Shown here: positions 17,648-26,328 of the stretch, one piece after another
How the letters are laid out: every line of letters starts with the position of its first letter
Position numbering within the stretch: position 1 is the first letter of the stretch
DNA from: Salinispirillum marinum
Lineage (GTDB): Bacteria > Pseudomonadota > Gammaproteobacteria > Pseudomonadales > Natronospirillaceae
NCBI RefSeq assembly: GCF_042651565.1
Contig: NZ_JBHSDF010000003.1
Strand: one strand, 5' to 3'
DNA: 64,000 bases
The notes under the pieces: generated by a model
What the model saw: only the letters and a program-made list of their open reading frames with translations
Database searches by the model: none
What the model was told of the DNA's origin: nothing
Position numbers and translations under genes: made by a program

Positions 17648-19990
17648 CGTCATCTGCGGCCCGGCTAAGGTCTGAAAATCCTGTCCAAGCACATGCAATA
17701 CGGCGTCCGCAATGGGCGCCAGTTGTTTATCAAAATAATGCTGATAGTTAATGGGCTGGTCGCGGTCAGCGGGTACTAACACACCTTGTAGTCCTTGCCG
17801 ATAGCGCACCCAGCCTTGCGGTGGCTTGCCGGTCAGCAGTTCATGGCGGCGCGCGGCTTGAACGTGTGGCGGGTTACTTTTGGCGTAGCCGGATACGGGG
17901 CGGCGCAGGCGTTTGCGGTACCAGAGTTGGTCGTCCAATTCGCCCGCAAACAACTGCCGCACGGTGCGTTGCAACACGGGCTGTAACGGGTGGTCGTGAA
18001 ACAGGGCGTTGTACAGGTCGTGCTGGAAACGTTGCGCCAACGGTGTCCAGTCGGAGCGTACGGCTTCCATGCCGCGAAACACCAGTTGCTCGGAACCATC
18101 TTTTTGCACCACCAAGCCCGCGTAGCGCTTTTTCGAGCCTTGTTCTGTGCCGCGTATGGTGGGCATGTGAAAGCGGCGATAGCAGGTTTCGTATTGCAGT
18201 TCGAGATGGCTTTCAATCCCGAACTCGCGTGCTATCTCACCGCGCCAAAAGGCATTCAAGCCTGCCGCCAGCTCGGCGCCTAACGCTTCAAGGTCGGTTG
18301 CCGAATCGCGCACCCAGACAAATTGCGAATCGGTATCGCCGTAAATTACCGTCAGCCCGCGGGCCTCAAACCACGCTTTGGTTCGGATCATAATGTCGTG
18401 GCCGCGACGGGTGATCGACGACGCTAGGCGCGGATCAAAAAACCGGCACAAATCCGAACCCAACACACCATAAAACGAATTCATCAGAATTTTAATGGCG
18501 TGGCTCAGCGGGGCATTGTGCTCGGCTTTGGCGGCGTCACGAGCTTGCCACAGTTGGTCAAGCAGGGTCGGTAGAATCGCCCCTTGGCGCAGAAAGCGGC
18601 CACCCAAATAGCCGGGAATGGAGTCTTCTTCAGGCGCTTGCAACCCTTCCCATAATGCCCATGGGTCAATTTGGAAGGTGCGCATAATGCTGGGGTACAG
18701 ACTTTTAAAATCCAGCACCAGCACATTGCGATACAGGCCGGGCAACGAGTCCATCACATAGCCGCCGGGGCTGGCCATGGTTAAGGTTTGGCTGCCCACA
18801 TGCGGGGCGACATAGCCTTTGCGGTGCAAGCGCGGCAAGTACACATAGTTAAAAGCAGCGGCGGAGCCACCCACGCGGTCGAGGGTGTGCCCGGTCATAC
18901 GGGCACGGGCCAGCAAGAACTCCAATAATTTTTCTTGCTGGACGATCTCTCCCACCAAATCGGCATCGGTCAGGTTGTACCACAGTAAATCCGGGTCTTG
19001 GGTCTGAAACCAGCGGTCAATGGTGTCGGTTTTACTTTCATCTTCGGCCTGCACCATGGCTTTGCCACTGCCCAGAATGCGGTTGGCGACGGCATCCAAG
19101 GCGAAGCTATCGAACTGATGACCGGCCGAACGCAGAGCTTCTACGCCATCCACCACCATGCGGCCGGGCACCGTTAAATAGTCTTTGTCTTGTCGTTTGC
19201 GCCAACTAACCAAACGCCGCTGTCGCCCCAAGGTGAAGGCCATCCCCCATTGATCCGCCAAGCCGGAGAGCACAAAGAGATCAAACCCGACCACGCGCCA
19301 ACCCAGAATGACGTCGACATCCAGCGCCTCCCAGTCGGCCAAAAACTGTCGGAGAACGCCCGGTCCGTCGCCACAGGCAACAATCTCCACACCGTCAAAC
19401 CGATCATCTTTGGGCGCCTGCTGCCAAGCGACATAAACCCGCCGTACCATAGGTCCAGACAGGGCGATGCTGTACAACTCAGGTAATTCGCCGGGCACGA
19501 ATGGCGACGTTTCAATATCCAGTGACACCCAGCGCAAGGTCAAATCAATGTCGGCCGGGCGCAGGCGAGGCCCTTTATCCGTGATCTCCACACTGACACC
19601 GGCGGTTATGAAACGCTCCATGAGATAACGCTCGGCGGGGGGAATGTCGTCTTCTTCCACCGATATACCCAAACGCTCCGCTTTACGCACCCAGCGGCGC
19701 TGCATCTCCCAACCCGGGGTGTAGACTGGCAATACCGGCTCACCCAGCGCCGTTTTGAAAGGCTCGTCGCCCACACGACAGTCTGGCGGCAAGCGTTCTT
19801 TGAGCTGCGGAAGATCGGTTTGCCGCACGAAACACACGCTGTCGGTGCCCGTAATTTCAACCGGATAAGCCGTTTCCCCATTGGCCACCCAAAATCGCAG
19901 GCACAGACCATCTGCCCGGTCTTCATGCTCACGCATTAAAACCAAACCGGTTTGTGATGAATGTTGCAGAATCGGAACTGCGTCAAGCAA
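17639..19990 (-). CDS. polB: DNA polymerase II (family B)
   Basis: Repair/translesion polymerase of 783 residues, the usual Pol II length. Exonuclease motifs: SLDIETSP, ILGWRVVGFDLFVL and YNLTDADLVGEI. Polymerase motifs: A DFKSLYPSIMRTF, B NSFYGVLG, C YGDTDSQFVW. All catalytic acidic residues are present. The start is probably the TTG at 19990, with AGGAG about 11 bases upstream; the first in-frame ATG (19936) would remove part of the conserved N-terminal strand. In E. coli it is SOS-induced; I see no clear LexA box in the 63-bp gap to the divergent neighbour. Confidence 0.95.
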   Translation of the reverse strand: MLDAVPILQHSSQTGLVLMREHEDRADGLCLRFWVANGETAYPVEITGTDSVCFVRQTDLPQLKERLPPDCRVGDEPFKTALGEPVLPVYTPGWEMQRRWVRKAERLGISVEEDDIPPAERYLMERFITAGVSVEITDKGPRLRPADIDLTLRWVSLDIETSPFVPGELPELYSIALSGPMVRRVYVAWQQAPKDDRFDGVEIVACGDGPGVLRQFLADWEALDVDVILGWRVVGFDLFVLSGLADQWGMAFTLGRQRRLVSWRKRQDKDYLTVPGRMVVDGVEALRSAGHQFDSFALDAVANRILGSGKAMVQAEDESKTDTIDRWFQTQDPDLLWYNLTDADLVGEIVQQEKLLEFLLARARMTGHTLDRVGGSAAAFNYVYLPRLHRKGYVAPHVGSQTLTMASPGGYVMDSLPGLYRNVLVLDFKSLYPSIMRTFQIDPWALWEGLQAPEEDSIPGYLGGRFLRQGAILPTLLDQLWQARDAAKAEHNAPLSHAIKILMNSFYGVLGSDLCRFFDPRLASSITRRGHDIMIRTKAWFEARGLTVIYGDTDSQFVWVRDSATDLEALGAELAAGLNAFWRGEIAREFGIESHLELQYETCYRRFHMPTIRGTEQGSKKRYAGLVVQKDGSEQLVFRGMEAVRSDWTPLAQRFQHDLYNALFHDHPLQPVLQRTVRQLFAGELDDQLWYRKRLRRPVSGYAKSNPPHVQAARRHELLTGKPPQGWVRYRQGLQGVLVPADRDQPINYQHYFDKQLAPIADAVLHVLGQDFQTLAGPQMTLL

Positions 19991-20053
19991 TTCGTCGTGC
20001 TCTCCTGTTATGCTTGGTCAAACATCGATTCAGCTGGCGGGTGGACCTCGGTC

Positions 20054-20860
20054 ATGCACTTACTACATGCACAAAACGACATTGCACATACGTTGAACCA
20101 GCGTCTCGTTCAACTCAACCTCTTGTTGTTTAAGGACTTACCTCCACCTACCGAGCAACTTACCCTACAGCCCGGTGAAGCACTGGACGCGAAACTGCCG
20201 AAAGATCACTGGGCGTGGCTGGTGTCCGGCTCCATGCACGGCGTCATCGGCGAGCGCGGCGTGGTGGAATATGAACACGGTGACCTGGTTGGCTTAACCA
20301 ACGGGTATGCCTTGCCCGACTTCGGTTGTATCGCTCAACAGAGCAGCCTCCTAAACGTGTACAACGTCGGCGATGTACTGCGCCACCTGCATCTCAGTAA
20401 ACAACGTGCCGCGCAATGGACGGCCTACCTGCTCACTCAACTCAGTTACTTGCAACAAGCCATACAGGTTGAACCGCGCGACGACGCCAGCAACCACAAT
20501 GGCTTCTTAAGCTTTGCCCCCGGCGAGGTTATGATTCACGAGGGCGAACTGGCGGGCGAAGTGTACCATGTGGTGGAAGGCCATGCCGATGTCTATCGGG
20601 GCGAGACGAAGGTAGGCGAAGTATTGCCCGGGGAATTGTTTGGCGCCATGGCAATGCTGTGCGGAACACCACGCACCGCAACGGTGATTGCCCGCGACGA
20701 CATGCTGGTGGCCGTTGTACCGCAGGCCGACTTCCGCTCATTAATCGCCCGGCACCCCGAAACAGCGGTGATTTTGCTCGAAAATATGGCACGCGCCATC
20801 AATGACCTTAATGACCGTTTACGTGAAGCAGAGACAGCGCATGAGGCCTCGCCCGCCTAA
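20054..20860 (+). CDS. Cyclic nucleotide-binding domain protein
   Basis: A 268-residue protein. The C-terminal half (about 155-250) is a CRP-type cyclic nucleotide-binding fold: APGEVMIHEGELAGEVYHVVEG, GEVLPGELFGAMAMLCGTPRTATVIA. No helix-turn-helix follows; the end is a short charged helix. The N-terminal half resembles a second, diverged beta-roll (LQPGEALDAKLPKDHWAWLVSG). It is probably a cytoplasmic ligand sensor that acts through contacts rather than DNA. ATG 20054 is the likely start. Confidence 0.8.
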   Translation: MHLLHAQNDIAHTLNQRLVQLNLLLFKDLPPPTEQLTLQPGEALDAKLPKDHWAWLVSGSMHGVIGERGVVEYEHGDLVGLTNGYALPDFGCIAQQSSLLNVYNVGDVLRHLHLSKQRAAQWTAYLLTQLSYLQQAIQVEPRDDASNHNGFLSFAPGEVMIHEGELAGEVYHVVEGHADVYRGETKVGEVLPGELFGAMAMLCGTPRTATVIARDDMLVAVVPQADFRSLIARHPETAVILLENMARAINDLNDRLREAETAHEASPA

Positions 20861-20879
20861 CTGAACATCGTACAAAGGT

Positions 20880-20897
20880 TGTCGGCAATCTCTTACA
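20880..20897 (+). promoter_or_regulatory. GacA/UvrY-type upstream activating sequence
   Basis: TGTCGGCAATCTCTTACA matches the known GacA site TGTAAG-NN-AT-NN-CTTACA at 12 of the 14 fixed positions. Its centre lies about 65 bp before the inferred RNA start, as for rsmY/rsmZ in Pseudomonas. It links the RNA to a BarA/UvrY (GacS/GacA) two-component system encoded elsewhere. Confidence 0.75.
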
Positions 20898-20918
20898 GTA
20901 GGGCAAGCGCTTTCGCTC

Positions 20919-20947
20919 TGTTGCCCATACGGCTCTCGCCCTACTAT
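20919..20947 (+). promoter_or_regulatory. Probable promoter of the CsrB-like RNA
   Basis: A -10 box TACTAT at 20942-20947 with a weak -35 (TGTTGC, 20919-20924) at 17-bp spacing. A weak -35 is usual for activator-dependent promoters. Transcription would start near 20954. Confidence 0.55.
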
Positions 20948-20953
20948 GGCTTT

Positions 20954-21159
20954 GTGTTCAGGACGAACATAAGGATCACGGCAGGAGCTGTTCACAGGAT
21001 GTGCTTGAATTCTCGACGGACCCAACGGGACGGTACGCATGCCATAGGATGGCACATGCCAACAACGATGTAATCCGGACTGGTTATGTTGGATGGCAGC
21101 AGTCAGTGGAAGACCAGCAGGAAAGGCTGCTCGGGGACATAGGATGTCTCACCCCTTTT
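20954..21159 (+). ncRNA. CsrB/RsmY/RsmZ-family regulatory RNA (sequesters CsrA/RsmA)
   Basis: About 206 nt with 13 GGA motifs and no reading frame that fits. Many GGA triplets sit in small hairpin loops: GTTC-AGGAC-GAAC (20956-20968), CACA-GGA-TGTG (20993-21003), TGCCAT-AGG-ATGGCA (21040-21054). The terminal hairpin carries ACAT-AGG-ATGT inside GGGG...CCCC (21133-21155), followed by TTTT. This is how CsrB-type RNAs display binding sites for the translational regulator CsrA. The 5' end is inferred from the promoter. The 3' hairpin overlaps the end of the convergent HAD gene by about 11 bp. The choice of family name (csrB, csrC, rsmX/Y/Z) is left open. Confidence 0.87.
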
Positions 21160-21847
21160 CCAAAATCGCGGCAAGTTCTGGAAGTGCGTGGACAGTAATG
21201 TCCGCGCCTTCTGTTTTTGTGTCTAACGCTTTGCCGTGGCTGATCCAACAGGTACGAAAGCCCATGCCTTTGCCACCACCGATATCCGCCTTCAGGTTAT
21301 CGCCCACGACTAAAATCTGTTCGGGCATCACCTTATCCGGCAATTGGGCCAAGGTGTGCTGAAAGAACATGGGTGAAGGTTTCGCGGCACCCACTTCTTC
21401 TGAAATACTGATCGCAGCAAACAGGCCACCCATCTGCAGCAGTTGTTTCCGTTTTACATTGCTCAAACCATTGGTAATCAAGGCCAGGCCAAAACGTTTC
21501 TGCCACGACAGTAGAATGTCTGGCACCCCGGCATACCAATCCACATGATCACCTAAACAGCTCTCATAATGTTCCGCCACCGCCACAGGGTTAGCCTCCA
21601 CCTGCATCTTCTCCAACCAATACCGTTGCCGCTCACGGCGCAAGTCGGCAGCACTGATTTCCCCAGCCTCCAAGCGAGGCCACAAAGGGCGGTTACCTTC
21701 AATGAAGGTCGCAAAGGCGGTGTCAACATCATCAACCGACCACTGCGCACACAGGTCGGCAAACGCCTTACGCTCGGTCAACTCAAAATCGACCAGCGTG
21801 TGGTCCATGTCAAGAAACAACCAGCGAATATCGGATAGCCAGTTCAT
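21149..21847 (-). CDS. HAD-superfamily hydrolase, YjjG-like nucleotidase
   Basis: A 232-residue HAD protein. Motif I LFLDMDHTLVDFE gives the nucleophile Asp, motif II is ALITNG, motif III Lys is in GAAKPSPMFF, and motif IV is VVGDNLKADIGGG. The layout and ISEEVG stretch resemble E. coli YjjG, a house-cleaning pyrimidine nucleotide phosphatase. The start ATG 21847 follows AAAGGACA. It lies 34 bp downstream of radA and is probably co-transcribed with it. Confidence 0.87.
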   Translation of the reverse strand: MNWLSDIRWLFLDMDHTLVDFELTERKAFADLCAQWSVDDVDTAFATFIEGNRPLWPRLEAGEISAADLRRERQRYWLEKMQVEANPVAVAEHYESCLGDHVDWYAGVPDILLSWQKRFGLALITNGLSNVKRKQLLQMGGLFAAISISEEVGAAKPSPMFFQHTLAQLPDKVMPEQILVVGDNLKADIGGGKGMGFRTCWISHGKALDTKTEGADITVHALPELAAILEKG

Positions 21848-21881
21848 AATATGTCCTTTGTTAATCGTTTGGTCGAAACGC

Positions 21882-23252
21882 CTACCACAAATCATCCAGC
21901 GCAGTCAGCGCTTCTTGTAAGCGTTGCACACCGATGACTTTAACGCCCTCAATCGGCTTACGCGGCTGGTTAGCTTTCGGCACCAAAATCGTGCGGAACC
22001 CATGCTTCGCCGCTTCAGTTACCCGCTCCTGGCCGGAGGACACCGGGCGCACTTCACCCGACAAGCCGATTTCACCGAATACGCAGAAATCTTTGGGCAG
22101 GGCACGGTCTTTCAAGCTCGACAATATAGCGACCACGCTGGCGAGGTCGGCGCTGGTTTCGTTGACTTTCACGCCACCGACGACGTTCAGGTACACGTCT
22201 TGATCGCCAGTAAAAATGCCGCCATGGCGATGCACCACCGCCAGCATCATGGCGAGTCGGTTTTGGTCTAACCCTAGCGTTACGCGCTTGGGGTAATTGG
22301 CGATGGAGTCGTCCACCAACGCTTGCAGCTCCACCAATAATGGCCGCGTACCTTCCCACAACACCGTTACTACGCTACCCGGCGTCGCCTCGGCTTGGCG
22401 ATTCAAAAAGATAGAACTGGGGTTGGTAACTTCTTTCAGCCCGGTTTCCAGCATGGCGAATACGCCCAGTTCGTTCACTGCGCCGAAGCGGTTTTTGATT
22501 GAACGCAGGGTACGAAAACGGCTGTCGTGAGCGGCGTCGAGCATCACCGAACAATCGATCATGTGTTCCAACACTTTTGGGCCTGCCAGCGAGCCGTCTT
22601 TGGTGACGTGACCGATCAAAAACAACGCGGTATTCGAGCGCTTGGCGTATTGCGTCAGCATGGCCGCGCTTTCGCGCACCTGCGAGACTGAGCCGGGAGC
22701 GGATTCAATATCGGGGTGGTGCACCACTTGAATGGAGTCGACGACTAATATGTCCGGCTTTCTGTCTTCCGCTTGCGCCAAAATCACCGCCACATCGGTT
22801 TCCGCCATCACATGCACGTTGTCGGTCGGCAACTGCAAGCGCTGCGCGCGCATGGCGATCTGTTGCAGACTCTCTTCGCCGGTGACGTACAACACAGAAA
22901 AGCGCTGTGCGAGGGCACAGATCATTTGCAGCAACAGGGTCGATTTACCCGCGCCGGGGTTGCCGCCAATCAATACAGCAGAACCGGGCACAATGCCGCC
23001 GCCCAATACGCGGTCGAACTCACCAATGCCGGTCAGTAGGCGCGGCACTTCCGCCACACCTACATCGCTCAGTGTTTTGACTTCACTTAAGGCACCGGCA
23101 TAGCCTTGGCGGCGGGCGCCGGGGGTGCTTTTGGCTTCACGAAATTCCACCACGGTATTCCACGCCTTACATTCACCACACTGGCCCTGCCATTTGGTGT
23201 AGTTCGCGCCGCATTCGGTGCAAACGAACTGAATGTCCTTTTTCTTAGCCAT
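21882..23252 (-). CDS. radA: DNA repair protein RadA (Sms)
   Basis: Branch-migration helicase of homologous recombination, 456 residues as expected. The N-terminal zinc finger has Cys 11, 14, 25 and 28. The RecA-like core has Walker A GGNPGAGKST at about 96-105 and the RadA-specific KNRFG motif (SIKNRFGAVNE). The C-terminal part is the Lon-protease-like domain (GGVKVNETSADLA, GEIGLSGEVRPV). It lies 9 bp downstream of hisC. Confidence 0.97.
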   Translation of the reverse strand: MAKKKDIQFVCTECGANYTKWQGQCGECKAWNTVVEFREAKSTPGARRQGYAGALSEVKTLSDVGVAEVPRLLTGIGEFDRVLGGGIVPGSAVLIGGNPGAGKSTLLLQMICALAQRFSVLYVTGEESLQQIAMRAQRLQLPTDNVHVMAETDVAVILAQAEDRKPDILVVDSIQVVHHPDIESAPGSVSQVRESAAMLTQYAKRSNTALFLIGHVTKDGSLAGPKVLEHMIDCSVMLDAAHDSRFRTLRSIKNRFGAVNELGVFAMLETGLKEVTNPSSIFLNRQAEATPGSVVTVLWEGTRPLLVELQALVDDSIANYPKRVTLGLDQNRLAMMLAVVHRHGGIFTGDQDVYLNVVGGVKVNETSADLASVVAILSSLKDRALPKDFCVFGEIGLSGEVRPVSSGQERVTEAAKHGFRTILVPKANQPRKPIEGVKVIGVQRLQEALTALDDLW

Positions 23253-23261
23253 ATCGTTCGA

Positions 23262-24326
23262 TCAGCCCAGCGACTTGTGCAAGACCGCAAGTAACTGATC
23301 CATCTCCTCATCCGTACCAATGGTGATGCGCAAATACTCGCTGATGCGCGGCTTGTTAAAATACCGCACGATGATTTTGTGCTCGCGTAAGGTCTGCGCC
23401 AGTGTCGCCGCTTCGACGCCGACAGGCGGTTTGGCGAAGACAAAATTAGCGCTGGACGGCAATACTGAGAAACCCAGTTTTTCCAACTCGGTGGTAGTGT
23501 GCGCACGCGTTGCCATGATCTTCTGGCAACACTCGGCAAAATAGGTTTCGTCTTCAATCGCGGCCACGGCGGCGGCTTCGGCAATGCGATCCATCGGGTA
23601 TGAATTGAACGAGTTCTTCACCCGATCCAAGCCTTCAATCAGCTCCGGGCTGCCGATGGCAAAACCGACGCGTAAACCGGCCAAGGAGCGCGACTTCGAC
23701 AAGGTCTGGCACACCAACAGGTTAGGGTGTCGGCTAACCAAAGCCACGGCCGATTGCGCGCCAAAATCCACATAGGCTTCATCCACCAGCACCACGGTGT
23801 CGGTGTTAGCTTGCAACAAGGCTTCAATGTCTGCCAGTGGCACGGTGCGGCCAGTCGGTGCATTCGGGTTCGGGAAGATAACACCACCGTTGGGCTGCAC
23901 GAAATCTTGCAGGTTGAGGCTCAAGTCATCCTGCAACGCCACGCGCTGTGCCGTAATACCAAACAACTGGCAATACACCGGATAAAAGCTGTAGCTGATG
24001 TCAGGGAATAACAGTGGATTGGGCTGCTGAAAAAAGGCCATAAAGGCCAGCGCCAGCACTTCGTCCGAACCGTTCCCGACTAACACCTGCGCGGCGTCAA
24101 CGCCATGGTGTTTGGCAATGGCGGCTTTCAAGCGTTGCGAATTCGGGTCAGGATACAGTCGCAACCGTTCCACCAACTGTTCGTCCTGCAACACCGCCTG
24201 TACGCGTGGCGAAGGCGGATAAGGACTTTCGTTGGTGTTCAGCTTGATCAGGCCATCCACCTGGGGCTGTTCACCGGGCACATAGGGGTCTAAGTTACGG
24301 ACCACTTCACTCCAAAACTGGGACAT
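23262..24326 (-). CDS. hisC: Histidinol-phosphate aminotransferase
   Basis: PLP-dependent class I/II aminotransferase of histidine synthesis, 354 residues. Visible motifs: LNTNESPYPPSP, VLVGNGSDEVLAL, FPNPNAPTGR, VDEAYVDFG and the PLP lysine in SKSRSLAGLRVG. Start ATG 24326 (MSQFWSEVVRNLDPYVPGEQP) matches the usual HisC beginning; ATG 24338 and GTG 24341 are in frame. It is separated from other his genes and heads a unit with radA and the HAD gene. Confidence 0.93.
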   Translation of the reverse strand: MSQFWSEVVRNLDPYVPGEQPQVDGLIKLNTNESPYPPSPRVQAVLQDEQLVERLRLYPDPNSQRLKAAIAKHHGVDAAQVLVGNGSDEVLALAFMAFFQQPNPLLFPDISYSFYPVYCQLFGITAQRVALQDDLSLNLQDFVQPNGGVIFPNPNAPTGRTVPLADIEALLQANTDTVVLVDEAYVDFGAQSAVALVSRHPNLLVCQTLSKSRSLAGLRVGFAIGSPELIEGLDRVKNSFNSYPMDRIAEAAAVAAIEDETYFAECCQKIMATRAHTTTELEKLGFSVLPSSANFVFAKPPVGVEAATLAQTLREHKIIVRYFNKPRISEYLRITIGTDEEMDQLLAVLHKSLG

Positions 24327-24482
24327 AGAGGTTCTCATCACCGAGCTAATTTTCTGTTCGGTAGAGTGTACTCATTAACGGCGCGCAGTAACACGGAAGC
24401 AGCCGTCAAAGTGCGGATTTGATCATGGAATTTTCTTCACGATTGGGTATGCTGACGAATGCTCGATTTAGGAACCCACAGA

Positions 24483-25052
24483 ATGGAAACCGGCCAGTTA
24501 CTCATCAACGCTTTACTATTTGTATTCCTCCCCCTCTGGGGCATAGCCGGTTTCGTCGACTGGTGTTGTCACCGTGCGACCCGCATAGAAAGCACCTCGG
24601 GCTTGAAGGAATCTCTGATGCATTCGGTGATGGGCATTCAGGTCGGCATTCCGATCCTGATGTGCTTGTTGTTTCGCGTGAACGTGTTGGTGTTGTTGGT
24701 CTGCCTCGCCGCATGGGTATTGCACGAAACCATTGCACACTGGGATGTTCACTACGCTTCGACGCGCCGTAAAATTACCATTTGGGAAATGCACGCGCAC
24801 AGCTACTTAGCGACCCTGCCGTTTTACATGCTGGCGATGATCTTCGTCATCAACTGGCCTGTGGTGCTCGATTTGGTCCAATTTAACTGGCAGGGTCAGA
24901 TGCAGTTACAGCGCATGGAGTATGCCCATGGTGGCGAGCAGTACCTCACCTACTACCTTATTTTTATGGCCATCGTCTGCGGCCTGCCCTATCTGGAAGA
25001 AAACGTGCGCTGTTTGCGCCAAGCTTTACGCAAGGAAGCCCCCGCGGTATGA
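24483..25052 (+). CDS. Histidine-rich membrane protein of a ketosynthase cluster
   Basis: A 189-residue integral membrane protein, first in a five-gene cluster. It has four or five hydrophobic segments and conserved-looking histidines: DWCCHR, HETIAHWDVHY and WEMHAHSYLA. His clusters between membrane helices recall membrane diiron hydroxylases and desaturases, but the three standard boxes are not complete. I do not recognise a named family. AGGAAC precedes ATG 24483. It overlaps the ketosynthase gene by ATGA. Confidence 0.75.
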   Translation: METGQLLINALLFVFLPLWGIAGFVDWCCHRATRIESTSGLKESLMHSVMGIQVGIPILMCLLFRVNVLVLLVCLAAWVLHETIAHWDVHYASTRRKITIWEMHAHSYLATLPFYMLAMIFVINWPVVLDLVQFNWQGQMQLQRMEYAHGGEQYLTYYLIFMAIVCGLPYLEENVRCLRQALRKEAPAV

Positions 25053-26158
25053 GTGTCTACATCACCAGTACTGGGCATCATTTACCTGGCCCAGCCATCA
25101 ACAACGATCAGATCGAAGACATTCTCGGGCGCGTGCACGGCAACCCCAGCCGCCTGAAGAAACGCATTTTACGATCCAATGGCATTCAAACCCGGCATTA
25201 CGCCATGAATGCCGAGCACCAAACCACCGTCAGCAACAGCGCCATGGCCGCGCGCGCCGCGCAGGACTGCTTAGACCAAAGCCCGCTCAGCCCAAAGCGC
25301 ATACAACAACTCAGCGCCGCCACCAGCCAGGGTGACCTCGTGTTGCCCGGTTTTGGCAGCATGGTACAGGCCGAACTTGGTCTGCGCGATATCGAACTGC
25401 ACACCAGCCACGGCATTTGTGTCAGCGGCATGATGGCGCTAAAAGCCGCCTATACCAACATCAAAGCTGGTGAACATCAGAACGGTTTGGTGGTCACCAG
25501 CGAACTGGCCTCGCGCTTGTTCAAAGCCAGTCGTTACGAAGCCGCCGGAGACGAAGTGGACTTCAATGCCGAGTTTCTACGCTGGATGCTGTCCGACGGT
25601 GCTGGCGCCATGCTGCTGGAAGACCAACCGCGTGGCACCTGCTTTCGCATTGACTGGATACGCGGTTATTCACACGCCGACGCCTACCCGGTGTGCATGA
25701 GCGTCGGCTCGCCCACCGATGCCAAAGACACCCGCACCTGGCAAGATTTTCCCACCTACGCCGAAGCGGAAGCCGCCGGTGCGTTGCTATTACGCCAAGA
25801 CGTGCGTCTACTCGACAATATCGTGAAGCTGGGGGTAGATGGCTTTTTACGCCTGTTGAACGAAGGCCGCGTGCAGGTTGATCAGGTAGACCATCTGCTC
25901 TGCCATTATTCGTCACATTATTTTCGTAGCCGCATATTTGATTCACTGGTTCAAGCAGGTGCCATGATTCCTGAAGAGAAGTGGTACACCAACCTCTACA
26001 CACGAGGCAACACCGGCTGTGCATCCATCTTCATCATGCTGGATGAATTCCGGCGCACGCAAGCTTACGAACCAGGCGCGGTTATCTTGTGCATGGTGCC
26101 TGAGAGCGGGCGTTTCAATACGATGTATATGCAACTCACGGTGGTGGCCGCGGAGTGA
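25049..26158 (+). CDS. Beta-ketoacyl synthase III-like enzyme (StlD/DarB type)
   Basis: A 369-residue thiolase-fold condensing enzyme. The catalytic triad is readable as Cys 124 (HGICVSGMMA), His 286 (LLCHYSSH) and Asn 321 (TRGNTGCASIF). The start SVYITSTGHHLPGPAI and RSNGIQTRHYA resemble the StlD/DarB ketosynthases that make dialkylresorcinols and cyclohexanediones, more than FabH of fatty acid synthesis. It likely condenses an acyl thioester made elsewhere. No acyl carrier protein is encoded nearby. Assignment to StlD/DarB is by recognition and needs a tree. Confidence 0.83.
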   Translation: MSVYITSTGHHLPGPAINNDQIEDILGRVHGNPSRLKKRILRSNGIQTRHYAMNAEHQTTVSNSAMAARAAQDCLDQSPLSPKRIQQLSAATSQGDLVLPGFGSMVQAELGLRDIELHTSHGICVSGMMALKAAYTNIKAGEHQNGLVVTSELASRLFKASRYEAAGDEVDFNAEFLRWMLSDGAGAMLLEDQPRGTCFRIDWIRGYSHADAYPVCMSVGSPTDAKDTRTWQDFPTYAEAEAAGALLLRQDVRLLDNIVKLGVDGFLRLLNEGRVQVDQVDHLLCHYSSHYFRSRIFDSLVQAGAMIPEEKWYTNLYTRGNTGCASIFIMLDEFRRTQAYEPGAVILCMVPESGRFNTMYMQLTVVAAE

Positions 26159-26176
26159 AGGCCCGTATCGGGGCGT

Positions 26177-26279
26177 AGGGTGGCTAGGCCTAATTTCGGG
26201 CACGCTGCAAGTACGTCCCTGTAAGCTCGGGTGCGCCCATCCGGGGCGCACACGGCCCTCAATTAGGCCTAGCCACCCT
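26177..26279. repeat. Dispersed palindromic repeat, copy 1
   Basis: A perfect 19-bp inverted repeat (26177-26195 with 26261-26279, start AGGGTGGCTAGGCC) encloses a core with TACGTCCCTGTA (26212-26223), AGCTCGG and a GC-rich hairpin (GTGCGCCC...GGGGCGCAC). The core recurs at 33350-33390, but the flanking arms there have a different sequence. It occupies most of the 170-bp gap between the ketosynthase and diiron-protein genes. Confidence 0.85.
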
Positions 26280-26328
26280 GCACCCGACAGTGCACCATCA
26301 CCAGAAAATAGAAGGAGAATAAGGAATT

